From Siphonodentalium dalli (Eukaryota; Mollusca; Scaphopoda; Gadilida; Siphonodentaliidae): a DNA stretch of 64,000 nt. Location: assembly GCA_032622095.1 (NCBI GenBank), contig CP136065.1:39993503-40057502 (forward strand), in the 5' to 3' direction. The translations under genes were made by a program, and so were the position numbers. The notes under the pieces were generated by a model. The model worked only from the letters and a program-made list of their open reading frames with translations, made no database searches and was not told the origin of the DNA. Shown in pieces: positions 11,028 through 23,167 of this stretch (within the stretch, counting starts at the first letter, position 1; each line of letters starts with the position of its first letter).

Positions 11028-11122
11028 TTACGATCATCAGGAACCGTCACAAATCAGTCAAGAACCATCACAAACCGGCGATATAACGATGTCCGATGTA
11101 ACAGTTCCTACACAGTGGTTCA
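11028..11122 (-). repeat. Inverted relative of 7771-7880
   Basis: ATCATCAGGAACCGTCACAA, AAGAACCATCACAAACCGG and GTAACAGTTCCTACACAGTG are the diverged reverse complement of 7771-7880. Together they form an inverted pair about 3.2 kb apart. Confidence 0.65.
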
Positions 11123-12597
11123 TGCACACAGCTACGGGGTGCAGTTTATGCTATTGTGTGGTCGGAAGTGGTATTTTGCGAGATAAAAAAGGTATTGGTT
11201 AAGTAATTTTGTGTAGTGACTGGGAAGTATAAACAAATTGAATTAGTAGCGTCCCTTGCATATGCATGCTCTATTTTTTCTAATATTGGTACATGTATGT
11301 ACATCGCCGTGCTTCATAGGCTACAACATCGACTTCATATGTGACAGGTAGTTCAGTGTTCCAAGGGTTAGTTCAATGTCAAAGGGTTAACACAGACAAT
11401 CAATCAGTCATTCCCGGATGGCCGATATGAGTGCAAGAGAAGTCACCAGATTAGCAAAATGTCAGTCGATGAAATATATCGCTAATTTGGGTTCAATTCT
11501 GCTGGTTAAATCGAGTGCACTATTTGTCATGCTCAAGTGAGCTGCCACCTTGACCTCGTAGTAACTCCTTGTCAGAGAATTGAGGATCTTTCGTGAAAGA
11601 GAATACTTTCTTGTTACCTTGCATCACTCGCCAGACTATACCAGGCAGTTTTAGTCTATATATGAGTTGATTTTTCATTGAATATGAATTACGAATCGTG
11701 TTTTATTGATGTTGCTGAAAAATTGTCATACACGATCCAATTGAAACGCAGTTAAAGTCTCGATTTATGAAGGTACAGTGTACAGTGAATTTCTTTCCTT
11801 TATAATCGTTGATTAGCATAATAAATACTATGCTACATGTTTTCCGTTAATGGACCTCAGTCAATTTTCAAGCAGTGGCAACATTCATCACCGCATAATT
11901 CGCTTATATAGCCACAGGGTGGCGACTTTCAAACTGCATTTGTAAAAATTTATGAATGTCATAAATCTACAAGATCCTAGTCATGCTCAATTACTAATAT
12001 GAACTGATCAGAACACTCCAGATATGTGCCATGGATAATATTCTTTTGATGTTGTCAAAAGCTTCAAACCAAAATATGCGAATAAACGAAATAGCATTCC
12101 AGCTACAAAAAGTCAAAGTTACTCATGATATTAAAAAGATCGGTTCGTCGCATATAAGTTTCCGTGCTCACGATTGAGTTTTCAGTTTCGAAATAATTTG
12201 TTGTGGGATCGCCCAAAATATATTTTACACGTTTATTTGACAGAAAATAATGGTGCGCGCGCATGCACTGCACATGTATAGCCCGTTGACTCCAGTGTCG
12301 CGTTAATCATGTGCGCCGTTTTGCTGCTATGATGAATTGAATTTTAAAGTCCATACTCATTGCATTGATTGTTTCTTCCCACACTCATCACACAAAGTGG
12401 CTTATCTTGCTCGTAAATTGTAACATGTGTGACAGTGTCACATCGAACGTGGTGGCAGCGTTGCTTTGCTAAATCAAGACTCTTCATGCGATTGAGAATA
12501 ATATACGAAACGTAGCTAGAACACACGCGGTGCACCATTATCTCGTATGTATAGTTATCTTTAAATACGTAAAACAGAAATTGTATCACCCGCTGCA
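11123..12597. other. No recognisable feature
   Basis: AT-rich sequence with scattered short frames and no convincing gene or repeat. Confidence 0.45.
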
Positions 12598-12627
12598 TTA
12601 ACCCTTTACCCAACAGAATGGCCCTGT

Positions 12628-12696
12628 GCCAATGCATTCTCTTATATATGCGAGTCGACCATAGGTCGCCTCGCATATATAAGAGAATGCATTGGC
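12628..12696. repeat. 69-bp hairpin (A orientation)
   Basis: Same sequence as 3178-3246, with the single GTCGACC/GGTCGCC mismatch. Confidence 0.95.
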
Positions 12697-12765
12697 TTAA
12701 CACATTAAAAATTAAAAAATTGTTAAAGAATGTAAGAAAAAATGGTAAAAAAAGATTTTGTTTAG

Positions 12766-12834
12766 GCCAATGCATTCTCTTATATATGCGAGGCGACCTA
12801 TGGTCGACTCGCATATATAAGAGAATGCATTGGC
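12766..12834. repeat. 69-bp hairpin (B orientation)
   Basis: Reverse complement of the partner hairpin at 12628-12696. Confidence 0.95.
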
Positions 12835-12987
12835 ACAGGGTATAACTGTAACTATCACAATGTGGTCAAGGAGCCGGTTCCAATGATATCCATATTTGTA
12901 TGGTTCTATTGAGACAGACCGAAGATATTTTAGGCTGTTGAAGCTTTATTTGGCCGGTTTTGGCCGGTTTGTTGGATAAAGGGTTAA

Positions 12988-13949
12988 ATATTCTCGTATT
13001 ATGTCGGTTCAGCGACAAAATATATTGTCAATGAACTGTCAACTGATGTAGAAGCTTCGCCAATGCTGGACGACTTGCGCAACAATATATATACCGTATC
13101 GTATTATCTTGAAACGAAATATATACATGTATAGCTGTGCGGCATTGTTTAAATGTATAATACTGGTGGTGTGCGTTAATAGTGAAATAGCATTGCATGA
13201 AGCTTGAATATACATGTATATAGAAATGATATTTTCTCTATGTGGATTACGCTACTGGATTCTGCGGTTGTTGGTATACATGTACAATACCAGTGAAAAG
13301 AAGTGACATATTAAGCGCGCTATCTTCGCGCCCAACATGGCAATCATATTGCAAGTGGAAACGCTTATAAGCGCGCCGCTTGCGATATTATTTCAATATT
13401 TTGCACTTAATATCGCAAAATATTCGCGCTTAATATTGCGATATTTTGCGCTCAAAATTGGGACATTTAAAGCAAATTATTGCTTCTTCTATATTGTTTA
13501 TTGCATAAATAGAGACAATGGTAATGTATACCAACACCCGCAGAATCCAAAAACAGTGCAGGTAATATATTTATCAGTTAATATCTGGTCCTTAATAATG
13601 TATTTCACTGTAGGTGAAGGTCATACGCTCCAATATATTTTATATATGCCTAATAATATGTTTTTATGTGTAAGCAATATTTGCTAAGTGGGTGTCTGAC
13701 CAGGTAACACGTTGTCCGAGACGTAGTGAACACCAAACCTGGCACACCAGAATGACAAAAACAAGTCAAAGTGAGATGCCGGCAGGTAGACCAGAGGCCT
13801 TTTGGAAAAGTCAAATGAGGATAAGAGCAAAAAACGGCTTAAAACATATTTGTCAAAAGAATCGTTCACGCAATACTGCTGGACACAAAACACACAGGCT
13901 ATGTTGCAATGTCTCCTTACACACACTATGCTTGGCAATATTTTAAGTT
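12988..13949. other. Mostly unique; low-complexity GCGC/ATATT stretch at 13365-13455
   Basis: Phrases such as GCGATATTTTGC, GCACTTAATATCGC and GCGCTTAATATTGC recur head to tail at 13365-13455, a short decayed tandem repeat. 13632-13660 (ATATATTTTATATATGCC plus TAATAATATG) recurs at 15852-15881. The 116-codon frame across this stretch is explained by the repeat. Confidence 0.5.
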
Positions 13950-13950
13950 C

Positions 13951-14245
13951 CCGTCCCGATGACTCAGTAAGTAAGGCACATGGTACTAAATGGAGGGGAC
14001 CTCGATGACCCAGTCAGCAAGGCGCACGAACTCCCACGCGGAAACCCCGATGTCCCAGTCATCAACGTGTATGACCCTCTTACGGGTTGGATCCCGGTGC
14101 CTCAACCGGTAAGGTGCATGGTATTCTCATGGAAGGACCCGGTGATATAATTAGTAAGTCGTATACAATCTTATGGAGGGGACCTCGGTATCCAATATTA
14201 CTACGGAGGCGGCCCCGGTGCTTCAACCAGCAAGGCGCATGGCCA
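13951..14245 (+). repeat. Decayed tandem repeat of about 50 bp
   Basis: Phrases of the type CCCGATGACTCAGTAAGTAAG, CTCGATGACCCAGTCAGC, CCCGATGTCCCAGTCATC, CCCGGTGCCTCAACCGG and CCCGGTGCTTCAACCAGC recur with AAGGCGCATGG and GGAGGGGACC between them. Units are too diverged for an exact period. Confidence 0.65.
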
Positions 14246-15664
14246 TAAACCTTAAATTCTTATCTGGTACCCAACATAAATCAGTTTGTGGTGTATCTAT
14301 GACACAAAGTTTTGTCAGCCACCAAGTAATGTAATTATATATATATTTATAATATCAAATAACATATATGTAGTGGGGTTGTATATAGTCCAAAGGAACC
14401 CCGAAACTCAACACTAGGATGTGATACTAACATAAGATAATAAATTGTTTGTATATTATATTAATAAATGTGTTAAAGTCTATATATATTAATAATGCCA
14501 TATAGGCAGTGTGCTTGTTAAAAATAATAACCGGTAGTAGAGTTCCTCAAAGTAGTAACAGGTAGACTAGTTTATAGAATTTATAGTTAATAAGTGATGG
14601 AAAAGTCTAGTTTATAACTATGCCCTTGTTGTTATCGGGTGGTATCTGAATCCAACGAGATCGCATCGCGCGTATAAATTCTTACATTTTAAATATTTCC
14701 GCGCTATCATATATGCGAATTTACATATTAAATATTGGTATACACAAATTATGGCATCCAGGTGAGACATAAAAATCTTTTGCGGAAAACAGACGAACAC
14801 GGACGGACGGGCGGACTGAACAAACGGCAGACACGGAATGTCGGCCACAAAACGTTATCCGACATTATATTAAATATGTATTAGCGACTTTTATGTGTCA
14901 AGGAGTTGATTGTATGCGCGGCTGGAGCTGGATCGTAGGACTCCGCAATATTTATAACAACCAACGCTATCCAAATACATGCATACGCACGTGTTTATAT
15001 GCTTGACACTCTGGTTTCGGAGCCCCCGTCTTTGTATAAATATGTAAACCATAATATTTATATACTTATTAAAAGATACCAACACTGAAAAATTTAAATT
15101 ATCGAATTATCCACACTATCGTGACAGGTTATTTCGTTTACTTGATCAAGGGAGGTCCCGTTGTTTGATCATCGGCAACCATAAGTCCGTATTAAAATAA
15201 CTAATAAATAAACAAATCCTCATGCAACACAGCAGCCCCGGGTCAAAGGCCAAACATGCAGCAAGCATCCACACATCACACGACAACATGTCCATCTTAC
15301 ACTTGTCATGATAATTGATAAATAGGGCTGTTGTTAGTAAGTAATTGAATTACAAACCTATACACATGACATGGTGAACGCTCTTTACGTGGAGTATATA
15401 ACAGTTATGTATATATATGGTACATCGGTTGGAATTGTGTTCAAAGTTCCCATGCATACAATTTGTTATCGTGATAGCAGACAAAAACGCGGGCCATCCC
15501 ACATACATGTATACAATCAACATCCATACGTTAAATGGTTTGTTGGTTAACGGGTCCTGTTTCTAAAATGGTGTTGACATGTGGAACTATGTAAAGATGT
15601 CATATTTACTGTATTTGAGTGTTTATTTTTATAGTGTTTATTTTTTGACTTATCGTACTATAGC
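14246..15664. other. No recognisable feature
   Basis: AT-rich sequence with short TA-rich microsatellite-like runs near 14340. No gene is supported. Confidence 0.45.
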
Positions 15665-15988
15665 TTGATAACACAGAAGGAATCAATTGTTTGGAAAATG
15701 TTTACTAAGTCCGTTCCGAAATCATATTTTTGTACCGAAAGTTGGTCCTATAAAAAAATGTTTGGCCACAGCAGCTCATCAGGTACACCTCTGGTCTATA
15801 ACAGATATAAAGGAATCTGTTATTTCATATATGGTTTCGGGAGTTAATGCACGATATATTTTATATATGCCTAATAATATGATCTTGATGACGTTACCAT
15901 TTCTGACTATAGTTTTCTTGTATATACATGTACCTTGTATTATGTAACATCAATATATCGATGAATAGAAAATAAATTGAATTGAATT
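15665..15988 (+). repeat. Possible retroelement 3' tail ending in TTGAA repeats
   Basis: The block ends with AATAAATTGAATTGAATTGAA, a pentamer tail of the kind found at non-LTR retroelement 3' ends. The preceding ATATATTTTATATATGCC phrase recurs at 13632. No reverse transcriptase coding is visible, so the assignment is an inference from the tail only. Confidence 0.4.
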
Positions 15989-16801
15989 GAAGCAAATCAT
16001 CTAACCCGCATCCCATATCCGATGTACGAAAGGATGGCCTAGCGGATCCCAGTAAAAATGATCACAGCGAAACATGCACTTGCTTCCAAATATTTCTGTT
16101 GTATCGACAACGATATTCTGTACTGAAAGCGGTGGTTGTTAACATAACAAGAATTCCACTTTAATGTGTACTCCGACACGCTCCGAATGTTATTAAATAT
16201 AAGAAATGGCGTCCGCGGTGTTCTGCATGATTCTAGTCTTGAGACACTATACAGACAAACGCGAGTTAATATGGTAACCCAACCTCGCCACTCGTGTTTC
16301 GAGACAATTAGCTAGCGGAATTAATAACCACTTTGGATCCTCAGAATAATTTCATATTTTACCAGAAGGGATTACCCAAACATTAACATCAAACAGACGC
16401 TGTTTGCTGTGGCATTGTGGCCATTTCGTTCCACTGAACAAGGAACAACATTCAATTTAATATTATCGAGTTTGTCGATAAACTTACAACCCAGACGTGC
16501 GCATCCTTTTGTGGCTGACATGGCCGTCTTAATCCCCAGCTCAAATATGCCTGTAATTAGTTCTGGGGCATAATTTGTGAACGGTATACTTGTTTGTAAG
16601 GTTATTTTGGACATTGGTTGCACTTAATTTTATCCGCATGCATATACACGACGAAAGAATCGGCTAGATGTATAGCGCCACCGACATGCGCACCAATATC
16701 TTGAAATTACAGAACTTCTGCGAGAATCAATTTGGTACATCATGAAATGGTTAAAACATTCCCCAAAACCAGTATGTCACGAATGTTCTTACAAAATAGA
16801 G
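15989..16801. other. No recognisable feature
   Basis: An A-box-like phrase GATGGCCTAGCGG at 16033 has no matching B box or cloverleaf, so it is not called as a tRNA. Nothing else is recognised. Confidence 0.4.
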
Positions 16802-18630
16802 TAGCGGTCAGATGCTCGTAGCCCGTTTATATATAACCATGGGTATATGCCAGATTTAACCGTACAAAAAAAACCACCGTACTTTTGACCGTGTATTTAT
16901 CCATGGTGTGTGTGCCGACATGTGGTTGTCCGTGCCAGGTGTTATTGCTTTGAAAGGTAATCATGTTCGACTGGTGTTGTTAGATTGGTAATGAGATTAG
17001 CGGTTTCTATGCCTTGTCTGATCATATTTACTGTTTGAACTTTGTCTGAAATAGACGCACTTCTTATACTAGAATTTGCGCAACAAGAGCGCATGCAGGG
17101 AAATCGCACATCGAGTTGGTTTAAGGGTTTTTAGAAAAAGTATTTATTTGAGATAGAGAGGCCGACAGAACGATACCATATATATACTATATGCGACTGC
17201 ATCCAATTTGGGTTGATTGGGATGTCTTTAGTGTAGTTTTGTGGTTATGAGAGCTCATCATTTCCCCCTGATTTATGCTCCATATGTGGTCTTCTCCTTT
17301 AAAATTTCTATATGATTTCAAACAGGGGTTGGCGCCACGATGTCCCCGACGCAGGGGCTATACGATTCCCCGACAGGGGGGGGCGGGCTTTAGCTATCGG
17401 GTTGACCATTGCAGATCTCACTGACGGGGGTGGCTATCACTCCCTGACGGGGGTGGGGATGTAGCCCCCCCGACTCCTTCCCGGGTGCCACGCAACATGA
17501 TTTAGAATCGATGATTTCTCATCTTCAGTGAATGCAAGACCGCGTTCTTAGCATGGGGTGCATGCCAAGCAGGGACGTTTCGACAGGGGTGGTTATACTG
17601 GGGTCTTACCCCCACTCCCGAACTGTAGTCAAACCTAATGCAACATTAATTTGGAAAATTCACACCAAAATGAGGTTGAAATTGTTCTCGTTCAAACAAT
17701 ATCTTAGTGACGAATTTGTTGTTTTTAGACCAACATTTGCATATTTCCCTTTCAAAATGGCCATCAGTTGGTAATTTTCAAACCTGAGGGTGAGTGTCAG
17801 GTTAAACATTTCCCCGAATTGAAAAGCTTGAGGTAAGTCTAGATGCTAGGATTGTCAAATTTTCATGTTTAGATTTTCAAAATGTTCTCACATCGGGCCT
17901 AACCATCGGCCGATCCGTGTGTTCTGTGCCCTTTCCAGTAGTTACTTGCTAATTAATTTAAGAAAAATTAAATCGGGGTGTAAATTTGTCAGGCGTTATA
18001 CTACAAGATGCTAGGATTTGTTAATCTCATAACAGGCCGAACCATCCTCTTCAGCCCCGCATGGCCAGTGGCAACAAGACTACTGGTCCATTTAGAATAG
18101 GCTACAATCTAGTAGTCTGTCTGTGAGGGAACAATTGGGAAAAATCAAAGCACCGGGGGGGGGGGGGTGTGCAAATTGAATTACGCAAACTTGTGAGTTT
18201 GTTGTGGTTCAATTGGGTGGGGTGCAGTTGGAAATTCCAAGGTGGAGACCACCCCAACTAAAACCCACTAGCCAAGTCCCGAGTGCCCAAATATCCCAGA
18301 CTCAACCAGGGGTGCCCCTTGCGACTTATAGTTTCTGCTTTCGGCATAGGCATATTTGTTTTCTAACCGAGAATACACTGCACCGGCAGCAATTTATTGA
18401 CCATACTCTGAATGAAAACGTTTCCGTGACGATCACACGGTAACGTCGTGCTGCAAGTAAGACGATAATTGTGTTGTAGAAATGATACGGAAGACCGATT
18501 GTCAAAAGCCGCAACATCAAAATACACAGGGCAAGGCTTATCGATCCAAACTGTGGAGTGTGTTTTCATTGTGTATTTCTCGCATATACCCATGGTTATA
18601 TATAAACGGGCTACGAGCATCTCACCGCTA
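16802..18630. mobile_element. 1.8-kb inverted-repeat-bounded element with TA flanks
   Basis: The left end (16804) reads GCGGTCAGATGCTCGTAGCC and continues CGTTTATATATAACCATGGG. The right end (18628) is its near-exact reverse complement, over about 46 bp with few differences. Both ends are bordered by TA (16802-16803 and 18629-18630), consistent with a TA target duplication as in Tc1/mariner-type insertion. No transposase is recognisable inside. The interior has G-rich tracts (17365-17470, 18152-18165) and a dispersed-repeat piece at 18097-18285. It is probably a non-autonomous element or a decayed transposon. Confidence 0.6.
18097..18285. repeat. Dispersed repeat fragment (related to 8637-8775)
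   Basis: Shares ACAATCTAG, ATTGGGAAAAA and AGTTGGAAATTCCAAGGTGG with 8637-8775. A G-run interrupts it. Confidence 0.55.
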
Positions 18631-19199
18631 ATGTTTATAATCAGTCAGGATATGTTTGGTCCACGAACGTTTATACATAAATGCATCTGATGAAATCTAA
18701 TTTTTATTCAACATTCTGTTTGTGTTTGTTTGTTTCGAAAAGTTTATCAAATTTATAATAAAAGGCAACACGCTCGGCTACACGTCCCCCGCCAAGGGTT
18801 TTTATTTTTGGCCGATATGTTAGAATAACCAGAACTACAATCTAGATATTTACAGGAGAAATTGTTGGCACAATGCCAAATGAAATTACCCTCTTTCGAG
18901 AAAAACTGGTTTTTAATCATAGAAGCTCTTAAAAAAACGTCAGAAGCAAACAAACCATGATGTATCAAAATATCGTTCCCACCGAAACCCAACTTTTATC
19001 TATCAAACTCACAAGTATTGGCCAGAGGAATAAGTGCTGAGGAACCGTCGATTTGATCCACCAGGAAAGGGAATAAACTTATCTCTACATTAATCAGGAT
19101 CATCTTTTTGCTAATTTTTTACAATATATACATATAAAATATATATATATATATACATTTAATTTTGATCAATAAAAACTAGTGAATTATAAATATAAA
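18631..19199. other. No recognisable gene; TA-rich tract at 19120-19160
   Basis: Only an AT microsatellite-like tract stands out. Confidence 0.45.
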
Positions 19200-19430
19200 A
19201 TGGAAACATTAGAAATGATTGGACCGGACCAAAATTCAATCTGTAAATGAAAATAATCATCGAACAATGAATCAATTAGTCCTAAATTTGAAAGCTATCT
19301 GATAACTAGAACTTGAGCTATCGCCCGTACAACAAAATTATCAGCGAAAAGGTGGCAAAAAGTCGGTCAGAAATGGTTGGACCGAACCCAAATTTCGAAC
19401 TTGACCATCATGCAACTTTCTGAATGCGCC
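19200..19430. repeat. Diverged direct duplication of about 165 bp
   Basis: GAAATGATTGGACCGGACC with AAAATTCAATCT (about 19212) and GAAATGGTTGGACCGAACCC with AAATTTCGAACT (about 19368) are two diverged copies. The style resembles the repeated tails of some retroelements, but no coding part is present. Confidence 0.5.
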
Positions 19431-19450
19431 TTTTTTTGTGGAAAAAAAAT

Positions 19451-20654
19451 GTGTTTCAATAGGCTTATAAGAAGGGCCTGTGTTTCAATAGGCTTATAAG
19501 AATGGCCTGTGTTTCAATAGGCTTATAAGAAGGGCCAGTGTTTCAATAGGCTTATAAGAAGGGCCTGTGTTTCAATAGGCTTATAAGAAGGGCCTGTGTT
19601 TCAATAGGCTTATAAGAATGGCCTGTTCAATAGGCTTATAAGAAGGGCCTGTTCAATAGGCTTATAAGAAGGGTCTGTTCAATAGGCTTATAATAAGGGC
19701 CTGTTCAATAGGCTTATAAGAAGGGCTTCAATGGGCTTATAAGAAGGGCCTGTTCAATAGGCTTATAAGAAGGGCTTCAATCGGCTTATAAGAAGGGCTT
19801 CAATAGGCTTATAAGAAGGGCCTGTTCAATAGGCTAATAAGAAGGGCTTCAATAGGCTTATAAGAAGGGCCTGTTCAATAAGCTTATAAGAAGGGCCTGT
19901 TCAATAGGCTTATAAGAAGGGCTTCAATAGGCTTATAAGAAGGGCCTGTTCAATAGGCGTATAAGAAGGGCCTGTTCAATAGGCTTATAAGAAGGGCCTG
20001 TTCAATAGGCTTATAAGAAGGGCCTGTTCAATAGGCTTATAAGAAGGGCCTGTTCAATAGGCTTATAAAAAGGGCCTGTTCAATAGGCTTATAAGAAGGG
20101 CCTGTTCAATATGCTTATAAGAAGGGCCTGTTCAATAGGCTTATAAGAAGTGTTTCAATAGTATTATAAGAAGGGCCTGTTCAATAGGCTTATAAGAAGG
20201 GCCTGTTCAATAGGCTTATAAGAAGGGCTTCAATAGGCTTATAAGAAGGGTCTGTTCAATAGGCTTATACGAAGGGCCTGTTCAATAGGCTTATAAGAAG
20301 GGCCTGTTCAATAGGCTTATAAGAAGGGCATGTTCAATAGGCTTATAAGAAGGGCCTGTTCAATAGGCTTATAAGAAGTGTTTCAATAGGCTTATAAGAA
20401 GGGCCTGTTCAATAGGCTTATAAGAAGTGTTTCAATAGGCTTATAAGAAGGGCCTGTTCAATAGGCTTATAAGAAGTGTTTCAATAGGCTTATAAGAAGG
20501 GCTTCAATAGGCTTATAAGAAGGGCCTGTTCAATAGGCTTATACGAAGTGTTTCAATAGGCTTATAAGAAGGGCCTGTTCAATAGGCTTATAAGAAGGGC
20601 CTGTTCAATAGGCTTATAAGAAGTGTTTCAATAGGCTTATAAGAAGGGCCTGTT
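19451..20654 (+). repeat. Minisatellite, 21-30 bp units (CAATAGGCTTATAAGAAGGG)
   Basis: Over 45 head-to-tail units share CAATAGGCTTATAAGAAG. Linkers vary: GGCCTGTGTTT gives 29 bp, GGCCTGTT gives 26 bp and GGCTT or TGTTT gives about 23 bp. Long-linker units cluster at the left, the 26-bp unit dominates the middle, and the TGTTT type returns at the right. This suggests local spread of variants. Confidence 0.96.
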
Positions 20655-21037
20655 GGCTTTTATATCTTCGTTATTGAAGAGTTATTAATTATTCAAATAA
20701 GAAAGAAATCGGTCCGTTTTTGCATGCACGTGTTGATAGTTGTTTCAGAGACTATAATAACACGACATGTTATGCATGGACACACTTCGTAGGCATTTAT
20801 TCCCTTTAATACCATTCAGTGCAACGTGCGCTATAAAGTTATGTAATTTTAAACGAAATCAGTAGCATTAAGATTTGTTCACTGAACAGGTAGAATGGAC
20901 TATAGTGCCCCCGGTAGTGATGATTTCCCTATGACATTCTCCAGAACATTGTGTCAATAGCCTCGTTATTATAAGAACTTGACAAAACACAGGATACTAT
21001 ATATCATCCGTCTGGGCAGAATACAAAATATGGTTCG
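20655..21037. other. No recognisable feature
   Basis: Unique AT-rich sequence between the minisatellite and a dispersed repeat. Confidence 0.4.
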
Positions 21038-21211
21038 ATCGGTCCAGAAACATGACTATATGAGCGCATGTGAGCTAGGTCGAGGTCAAGGTCAAGGACA
21101 CAGTCGCACGTGAAACTCGACCCGCCGATGTTGTTCCCGGGAGTCGGATCGGTCGAGCAATTTTCGAGTCTATAACACACATATCCACAGACAGAAGTTC
21201 CAAAAATATAT
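21038..21211. repeat. Dispersed repeat (third copy of the 10.1-10.5 kb family)
   Basis: Shares CATGACTATATGAGCG-type, GGTCAAGGTCAAGGACA, GTCGCACGTGAAACT, GTCGGATCGGTCGAGCA and TTTCGAGTCTATAACAC with 10141-10480, and ends in a similar ACAGACAGAAGTTCC tail. Confidence 0.7.
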
Positions 21212-21958
21212 AATAGATTAGCAACTAGATGCTAACCGTTAGAGGCCAATTATTAATTTCCTTCCGTTTCGGCCGAGTCGGATTTTTCATCCCTCGTGAT
21301 GAAATAAACACTAAAACTCTCTCCCGGATATTTATTGTAGAAGAGAAGTATCGGACTGACCGGTATCAGCAGTAGAACCTACGACCGCGTCAGCTAGCTC
21401 CCAGTGCGATGATGGTGTCAACAATATACACCACACGACTGCGGAACAACCCCAAATAAAGGATGAAAATAGATGGTAATGAAGTGTGACATATATGTGT
21501 TCATCATCACCTATTTTTTTGGTATTCGGTATTCATCCCCTCTGTTAACTGGAATTTATTATTCACCCCCCCCCCCCCCCCAACGAAATGAACATGTATT
21601 ATGTAATCAGAATTCAAAGGGAGGGGGTAACAACATGCAGGGTTCGTGTTGTCGTGTGCCATTTGTGCAATTTGTACCCTTGGTAACACCCTCAGAAAGG
21701 ATGACTTTCACCGAGGGTCTATGTAACGTATCAATGAGGAGATAGCACAACAAAAGCGGATATGTGCTTGCTGCTATAGATCCCCGTCCCCCTATTCTAT
21801 TATACATGTACTCATGTTTTCATCATCAAAATATTATTCATCATAATTGCAATATTAATTGTGGCAAATTAATTGTTTAAACCAATGAGAACGCAGGTTC
21901 GAATCCTTCGCCATTAATTGGAATAAATTGGAATATATCCATATTACTAATAAAGTGA
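21212..21958. other. No clear gene; poly-C run near 21566-21580
   Basis: A B-box-like GGTTCGAATCC at 21896 stands alone without an A box. Upstream exons for the 21.96-kb candidate could lie here but none is convincing. Confidence 0.4.
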
Positions 21959-22255
21959 GTTGTGGTTGTTTCCATTCTTGTGGTTGGAACCATGTTCCTT
22001 TATCCGAGTGTCACGCATCTACAAGTATATGCCGTTCGCGGTATCGTCATTGTATTCAATGTGTTCTCGATGTGGAAAGATAAAAAAGTCGGACGCGGTT
22101 GCGGAATAGATCGATGCCTGTCACCGAACGTGTTGGGCCGTGGACCAAATCGCGTGAACGTGAGGAGGGCGGGAGGCCTTCTCACGGACGGATATAATCT
22201 ACACGATAGCGTCGTGCTCAATACCGCGTTCAACCTCATGCCCGAGAAAAACTAA
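21959..22255 (+). CDS. Candidate terminal exon, unknown protein
   Basis: An open frame runs from just after a stop at 21956 to TAA at 22253-22255. It has clearly higher GC than its surroundings and many codons ending in C or G. Its first part is hydrophobic (GIVIVFNVFSMW follows LVVGTMFLYPSV). The C-terminal part is polar and basic, including VLGRGPNRVNVRRAGG and LNTAFNLMPEKN before the stop. An AATAAA follows 97 bp after the stop. The start of the exon is not fixed: AG sites after CCG at about 22004 or after CATCTACA at about 22023 could be acceptors. I do not recognise the family. It may be the last exon of a membrane protein gene whose other exons lie upstream, or a non-coding GC-rich island. 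Confidence 0.33.
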   Translation, partial: VVVVSILVVGTMFLYPSVTHLQVYAVRGIVIVFNVFSMWKDKKVGRGCGIDRCLSPNVLGRGPNRVNVRRAGGLLTDGYNLHDSVVLNTAFNLMPEKN

Positions 22256-22351
22256 TGCGAATAATCGTTAAAACCCATTCATTATTCCCCTCCCTGAATG
22301 GACCATTGTTCCCTGCTTAATAGGATAAATCGCTGCGTCGACAAAAGGAAG

Positions 22352-22357
22352 AATAAA
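22352..22357 (+). terminator. Possible poly(A) signal AATAAA
   Basis: AATAAA lies 97 bp downstream of the stop at 22255, where a 3' processing signal would be expected. Confidence 0.35.
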
Positions 22358-23167
22358 CTTGCAATTGCATCCCAAGATGCTATTATCTCACCGCTGAGCA
22401 CACATGAATGTTATTTTTTGTTTCTTGTCATGTAATAATTTTCTCAACATAAGACCACTTCATTGATTTCCGACAATAGCACACATCTGTACAGCGATCT
22501 GAAGTAGGATAATGTATTCATATAATCTTCTTTGCATCCTATAGTTTGTACGGAGGTTTGTGTAATACGGACTGTGTATGTGAATGATTCGTGCATCGGG
22601 AGGTTGAGGTCAGTATCTTTACTTAGTATTGTATAATCAAGCAAGGGGATGTGACGTCACTACATGTTTGGAAATTTGGTAAGTTTATCTACTTCTGCAT
22701 ATATATATATTTACACTCACAAAAGATATTCAATGATTGGAACTAAAATGCATGGCGTTGTTTGGTTGAGATGGCATCGCGCGTAGAAGCCGAGTAGAAG
22801 CAACTCGGAACATATTTCTTTATGGCTAGAACATTTGATAAATACTGTTTACTTTAGCATCAAATGTAAATATAAGAAATGGATGTTGATATGAGAATGT
22901 ATACAGTATGGATGGAGCCGATTTTGGGATGATATCAGCCGACGTGGATAGCAGGTCGCTCAAGGCAAATATATGATATATAATATATAATAACCGTCTA
23001 TAAATGTCTGCTGTGTTCATGGACTTTCACACGATGTACCCACCCTGTCACGTTAAGCTCCTACTATAACGGTTTGTGTACAACCATAACAACTACTCGA
23101 TATCGAATGTAAGTACTGAATATGAACACAATCAAGGATATGCAAGAAACACGAATAATTCATATGT
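22358..23167. other. No recognisable feature
   Basis: AT-rich, no convincing gene or repeat. Confidence 0.45.

Larger units (their letters stand above)
12598..12987. mobile_element. TTAA element family A, copy 2 (intact)
   Basis: TTAA at 12598-12601 and 12984-12987 bounds 382 bp with terminal repeats CCCTTTACCCAACA and CCCTTTATCCAACA. Hairpins lie at 12628-12696 and 12766-12834. The region before the right end holds a GGCCGGTTTTGGCCGG repeat. This is the cleanest, uninterrupted copy of the family. Confidence 0.9.

Noticed and set aside
16031-16050. Possible tRNA head (GATGGCCTAGCGG)
   Set aside because: A-box-like only; no B box or cloverleaf downstream.
21888-21908. Possible tRNA gene (GGTTCGAATCC)
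   Set aside because: A perfect B box stands alone, with no A box at the right distance and no acceptor or anticodon stem.
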